From: Cryobacterium luteum
Lineage (GTDB): Bacteria > Actinomycetota > Actinomycetes > Actinomycetales > Microbacteriaceae
Direction: 5' to 3'
DNA: 64,000 nucleotides
Assembly (NCBI RefSeq): GCF_900110125.1
Contig: NZ_FOCN01000009.1
Location: forward strand, 62,001-126,000
The stretch's first letter is position 1. Every line of letters starts with the position of its first letter. Positions 61,521 through 64,000 of the stretch are shown piece after piece. The notes under the pieces were generated by a model, which saw only the letters and a list, made by a program, of their open reading frames with translations, was not told the DNA's origin and did not search any database. The translations under genes and the position numbers were made by a program.

Positions 61521-61549
61521 GAGTCGGCACAGAACGAGTCGGCACAGAA
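61521..61549. repeat. 14-bp direct repeat
   Basis: GAGTCGGCACAGAA occurs at 61521-61534 and 61536-61549, just behind the stop of the SCO7613-like gene. The rest of the 184-base gap to the SDR gene holds a weak CCCCG/CGGGG hairpin and an AT-richer stretch at 61607-61680 but no gene. Confidence 0.85.
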
Positions 61550-61690
61550 AGGCTGGGGCCCCGGTCCGCATCGGGGTCACCTTTCTAGTGAAAGAGTGCC
61601 ATCAATCGGAGTACGAGAACCCCAGCTGCCCAGAATAATACTCAGTTTTCGGCCGAACGCAAGACTTAATTCCTAGTGGAGCGCAGATGG

Positions 61691-62527
61691 CTAACTGCGA
61701 CCAACCCACCGGTCCATCGACCGATACACGCCGAAGACCCGACCGGCGACGGCGTCCCACGCCGCTAACGGCAGCCCCCCGCGCAGCACCTTCGACAGGG
61801 TCACCGTCCACGGCAACAGCAACTGTGGCTTACCGGCGAGCATCGCCCGCCACACGCGGTCGACCACGTACTCCGGGGTCATCAACGGGGTGAGCAGCGG
61901 CCCACGGGCACCCGCGAACATGCCCGTGTCGATGTAACTCGGGCAGACCGTGGTCACCTTCACCTGCCCATACCCCTGCTGCACGAGTTCGAGCCGCAAC
62001 GAATCGCTCCAGCCGATCAGCGCCGCCTTGGAGGCGGCATAGACGCTCATGCGCGGGGTGCTGAGAGTTCCGGCGGCCGACGCGATGTTGACGATACGCG
62101 ACTCGCGGGATCCGCTCGCAATCATCGCCGGCAGAAACTCGCGGGCGATATACATGGGAGCGAGCGCATTGATCTGCATGGTCGGCCGCGTGTCGGCGCC
62201 GTTGTCGTGTTCCCAGAAATACTTGCCGCGAACGATTCCGGCATTGTTGATGATGACGTCGGGGTCACCGATCTCGGTGCGCACCCGCTGAGCGGTCTGC
62301 GCGATGGCGCCCAGATCGGCGAGATCAACGACGTAGGGGGCGATTCGGGTGCGTCCGCTCGCGCGTTCATTCAGGATGGCGGTGGTCGCGGCGAGCGCCG
62401 CACCGTCGCGGTCCCACAGAATCACGGCTTTCGCCCCCTCGGCGACGCAGCGGTCGGCATACAGGCGGCCCATTCCCATGGCGGCTCCGGTAATCAGCAC
62501 GCAGGCTCCGGCAACGGTTCGACTCAT
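61691..62527 (-). CDS. short-chain dehydrogenase/reductase
   Basis: 278 residues from the ATG at 62527, with GGGAG upstream; an open extension to 62617 lacks similarity. LITGAAMGMGRLYADRC, NNAG, NIASAAGTL with the catalytic Ser, and YAASKAALIGWSDSLRLEL with Tyr and Lys are complete. The SDR has a C-terminal extension with VDRVWRAMLAGKPQLLLPW, common in membrane-associated SDRs that handle lipids or steroids. Substrate unknown. It is divergent to the antiporter gene, 88 bases away. Confidence 0.88.
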   Translation of the reverse strand: MSRTVAGACVLITGAAMGMGRLYADRCVAEGAKAVILWDRDGAALAATTAILNERASGRTRIAPYVVDLADLGAIAQTAQRVRTEIGDPDVIINNAGIVRGKYFWEHDNGADTRPTMQINALAPMYIAREFLPAMIASGSRESRIVNIASAAGTLSTPRMSVYAASKAALIGWSDSLRLELVQQGYGQVKVTTVCPSYIDTGMFAGARGPLLTPLMTPEYVVDRVWRAMLAGKPQLLLPWTVTLSKVLRGGLPLAAWDAVAGRVFGVYRSMDRWVGRS

Positions 62528-62615
62528 ACTCCCATCATGCCGTCTGTACCGGCTGCCCGGGACTACGCTCGATTCAGCGCATGAGCGCGCACATGACAGC
62601 CGCGGGGAGATGCGC

Positions 62616-63758
62616 ATGGATTTTCAGACCCTTGCCATCATCTCCGTGATCGCGCTGCTCGGGCCGCTGCTGGCAACGCCGCGTCGCTGGAATATTCCCG
62701 TCGTCATCGGCCAGCTCGGCGCCGGCGTGATCGTCGGCCGCACCGGATTCGGCCTCATCGACGCCGCTGACCCCACGCTGACCTTTTTAGCGGATGTCGG
62801 ATTTGCGTTGATCATGTTCGTGGCCGGCACGCACGTACCGGTTCGTTCCGGTGCGATCCGCGCAGCGCTTTCGGCCGGTCTGGCGCGTGCCATTCTCGTG
62901 ACCGTCTCGGCGAGCGCCCTCGGCGTGGCCATTGCGATGATCTTCGGCACCCGGCACGCCCCCTTGTATGTCGTGCTGCTCGCCTCCTCCTCGGCCGCTC
63001 TCGTGCTGCCGCTCATTCATTCGCTGGGGCTGCGCGGTCGGTCGATGCTCCAGCTCACCGCGCAGGTCGCGATCGCCGATATCGCAGCGATCGTGGCGCT
63101 TCCGCTCGCCATCGACCCGCCGAATGCCGGCCGCGCCGCGCTCGGCGCTGCGCTGGTGGCGGTGCTGGCTGTGGCCCTGTATGTTGTGCTGGCCTGGCTG
63201 GAACGAAACGGCTCCCGACTGCGGCTGCACAAGCTCTCGGCCAACCGCAAATTCGCGCTCGAACTGCGCATCCAGCTGGCCATTCTGTTCGCACTGTCGG
63301 CGGTGGCTGTGTTCAGCCACGTCTCGGTGATGCTCGCCGGGTTCGCCTTCGGCCTCGCCGTCGCGGCAGTCGGGGAACCACGCCGCCTCGCCCGCCAGCT
63401 GTTCGCCCTCGCCGACGGATTCTTCGGACCTCTGTTCTTCGTCTGGCTGGGCGCCTCGCTCGCCCTGCGTGACCTCGCCGACCACCCACAGATGATCGCG
63501 CTCGGACTGACGCTCGGCCTGGCCACCCTGCTCACCCACGCGACGACCCGCGTGCTGGGCCTCCCTCTCTCGCACGGGCTGCTGTCGGCGGCCCAGCTCG
63601 GAATTCCGATCGCGGCCGCGACGATCGGCACCCAGCTGCACGTGCTCGCCCCCGGCGAGGCGGCGGCCCTGCTGCTCGGCGCGCTCGTGACCATCGCGGT
63701 GACCGCGGTGGCGAGCGGATGGGCGCGGCCGCGCGCGGTATCCGCTTCGCTGGCCTGA
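62616..63758 (+). CDS. CPA2-family cation:proton antiporter
   Basis: 380 residues from the ATG at 62616, which has GGGGAG six bases upstream (the ATG two codons earlier would lie on top of that site). About 11-12 helices; VIGQLGAGVIVGRTGFGLID, FLADVGFALIMFVAGTHVPV and SSSAALVLPLIHSLGL follow the Na+/H+ exchanger (KefB/NapA-like) pattern. The conserved Asp pair typical of electrogenic members is not obvious. No regulatory TrkA domain is attached. Likely K+/H+ or Na+/H+ exchange at the cytoplasmic membrane. Confidence 0.85.
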   Translation: MDFQTLAIISVIALLGPLLATPRRWNIPVVIGQLGAGVIVGRTGFGLIDAADPTLTFLADVGFALIMFVAGTHVPVRSGAIRAALSAGLARAILVTVSASALGVAIAMIFGTRHAPLYVVLLASSSAALVLPLIHSLGLRGRSMLQLTAQVAIADIAAIVALPLAIDPPNAGRAALGAALVAVLAVALYVVLAWLERNGSRLRLHKLSANRKFALELRIQLAILFALSAVAVFSHVSVMLAGFAFGLAVAAVGEPRRLARQLFALADGFFGPLFFVWLGASLALRDLADHPQMIALGLTLGLATLLTHATTRVLGLPLSHGLLSAAQLGIPIAAATIGTQLHVLAPGEAAALLLGALVTIAVTAVASGWARPRAVSASLA

Positions 63759-63844
63759 CCGGCCTGCAGACCGGCAGACCGCGCGCGCGGCAATCTCCGA
63801 TAGCCTCGGTGCGAGCGCACATTTCGGCTCAACTGGGGGGCACA

Positions 63845-64000
63845 GTGAAACTTAAGCTGACCGTTGGCGGATTGCCGGAGGGCGACACTGATGTGCTCGT
63901 CACCGCCGATGTGATGGCGACGATCGGAGAAGTCGCCCGCAACCTGGTGCTCGGCCAGCCCGGCACCTCCCCGCACGAAGACGCCGCCCGCCGAAACAGC
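63845..64000 (+). CDS. N-terminus of a gene cut by the window edge, FtsK/SpoIIIE-like protein suspected
   Basis: A GTG at 63845 behind GGGGGG opens a frame that runs off the window after 52 codons. The sequence (MKLKLTVGG, then VLVTADVMATIGEVARNLV) resembles the ubiquitin-like N-terminal module seen in actinobacterial FtsK/SpoIIIE-domain proteins of the type VII secretion kind. With so little visible this is only a suggestion. A TAGCCT box lies about 40 bases upstream. Confidence 0.45.
   Translation, partial: MKLKLTVGGLPEGDTDVLVTADVMATIGEVARNLVLGQPGTSPHEDAARRNS

Noticed and set aside
1-64000. tRNA, rRNA and riboswitch search by eye
   Set aside because: No cloverleaf ends, rRNA cores or known riboswitch consensus were recognised. 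The gaps before mntH, the ABC operons and the F420 importer were looked at specifically. Covariance-model searches would be needed to be certain.

Overview
The window looks like a high-GC actinomycete, most likely Micrococcales of the Microbacteriaceae type. The grounds are high GC with many GTG starts, many apparently leaderless genes (a TANNNT box 5-9 bases before ATG/GTG), a two-component F420 biology, actinobacterial families such as DUF3151, an SCO7613-like membrane protein and a SpoU methylase, and a strikingly frequent GGATGCC/GGCATCC word. No tRNA, rRNA, CRISPR array, phage or complete insertion sequence was seen.

Layout. 1-4.1 kb: a cut RecG-like/AlbA-type gene, an EEP-family hydrolase, then a gene graveyard (flavin reductase tail, ABC permease piece, MmyB-type regulator tail, frameshifted class A beta-lactamase, possible DUF2087 remnant). 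4.2-15.8 kb: conserved housekeeping (purL, SDR, chorismate mutase, EamA transporter, acetyltransferase, purA, DUF3151, NTF2-like, SpoU methylase, mntH with a DtxR-like regulator, a NagD-type HAD phosphatase). 15.8-24.4 kb: a sugar/polyol locus with an RbsABC-type importer, two SorC-type regulators and two intact dehydrogenases. It also carries three decayed genes, each reduced to an N-terminal and/or C-terminal stub by internal deletion. 24.4-27.5 kb: septum-formation-like membrane protein, pyrE, a small membrane protein and a LysR regulator.

27.5-39.1 kb is an almost complete reductive pyrimidine (or hydantoin) degradation cluster on the minus strand. It holds a beta-ureidopropionase, a dihydropyrimidinase, an LLM-class oxidoreductase resembling the F420-dependent TIGR03842 group, a two-permease NMT1/THI5-type ABC importer, a class III aminotransferase and a CoA-acylating (methyl)malonate-semialdehyde dehydrogenase. 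A divergent MocR-type regulator lies beside it. No ordinary dihydropyrimidine dehydrogenase is present. Directly next to it, 39.2-45.9 kb, is an F420 cluster: a putative F420-0 ABC importer, cofD, cofC, stand-alone cofE and an F420-dependent glucose-6-phosphate-dehydrogenase-like LLM protein. The neighbourhood suggests that the first, reductive step of the pyrimidine route could be F420-linked. This is the main hypothesis offered here.

46-64 kb: xthA behind a 17-bp tandem repeat, a secreted metallophosphoesterase interrupted by an in-frame amber codon, an ABM-domain membrane protein, putP, and a glutarate operon (CoA-transferase, glutaryl-CoA dehydrogenase, GntR/FCD regulator) with a 17-bp palindrome overlapping its promoter. 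These are followed by an FAH-family enzyme, an AEC transporter, an alpha/beta hydrolase, a 1417-residue SCO7613-like membrane protein, an SDR, a CPA2-type antiporter and the start of a gene cut by the window edge. No gap between annotated items exceeds 300 bases.
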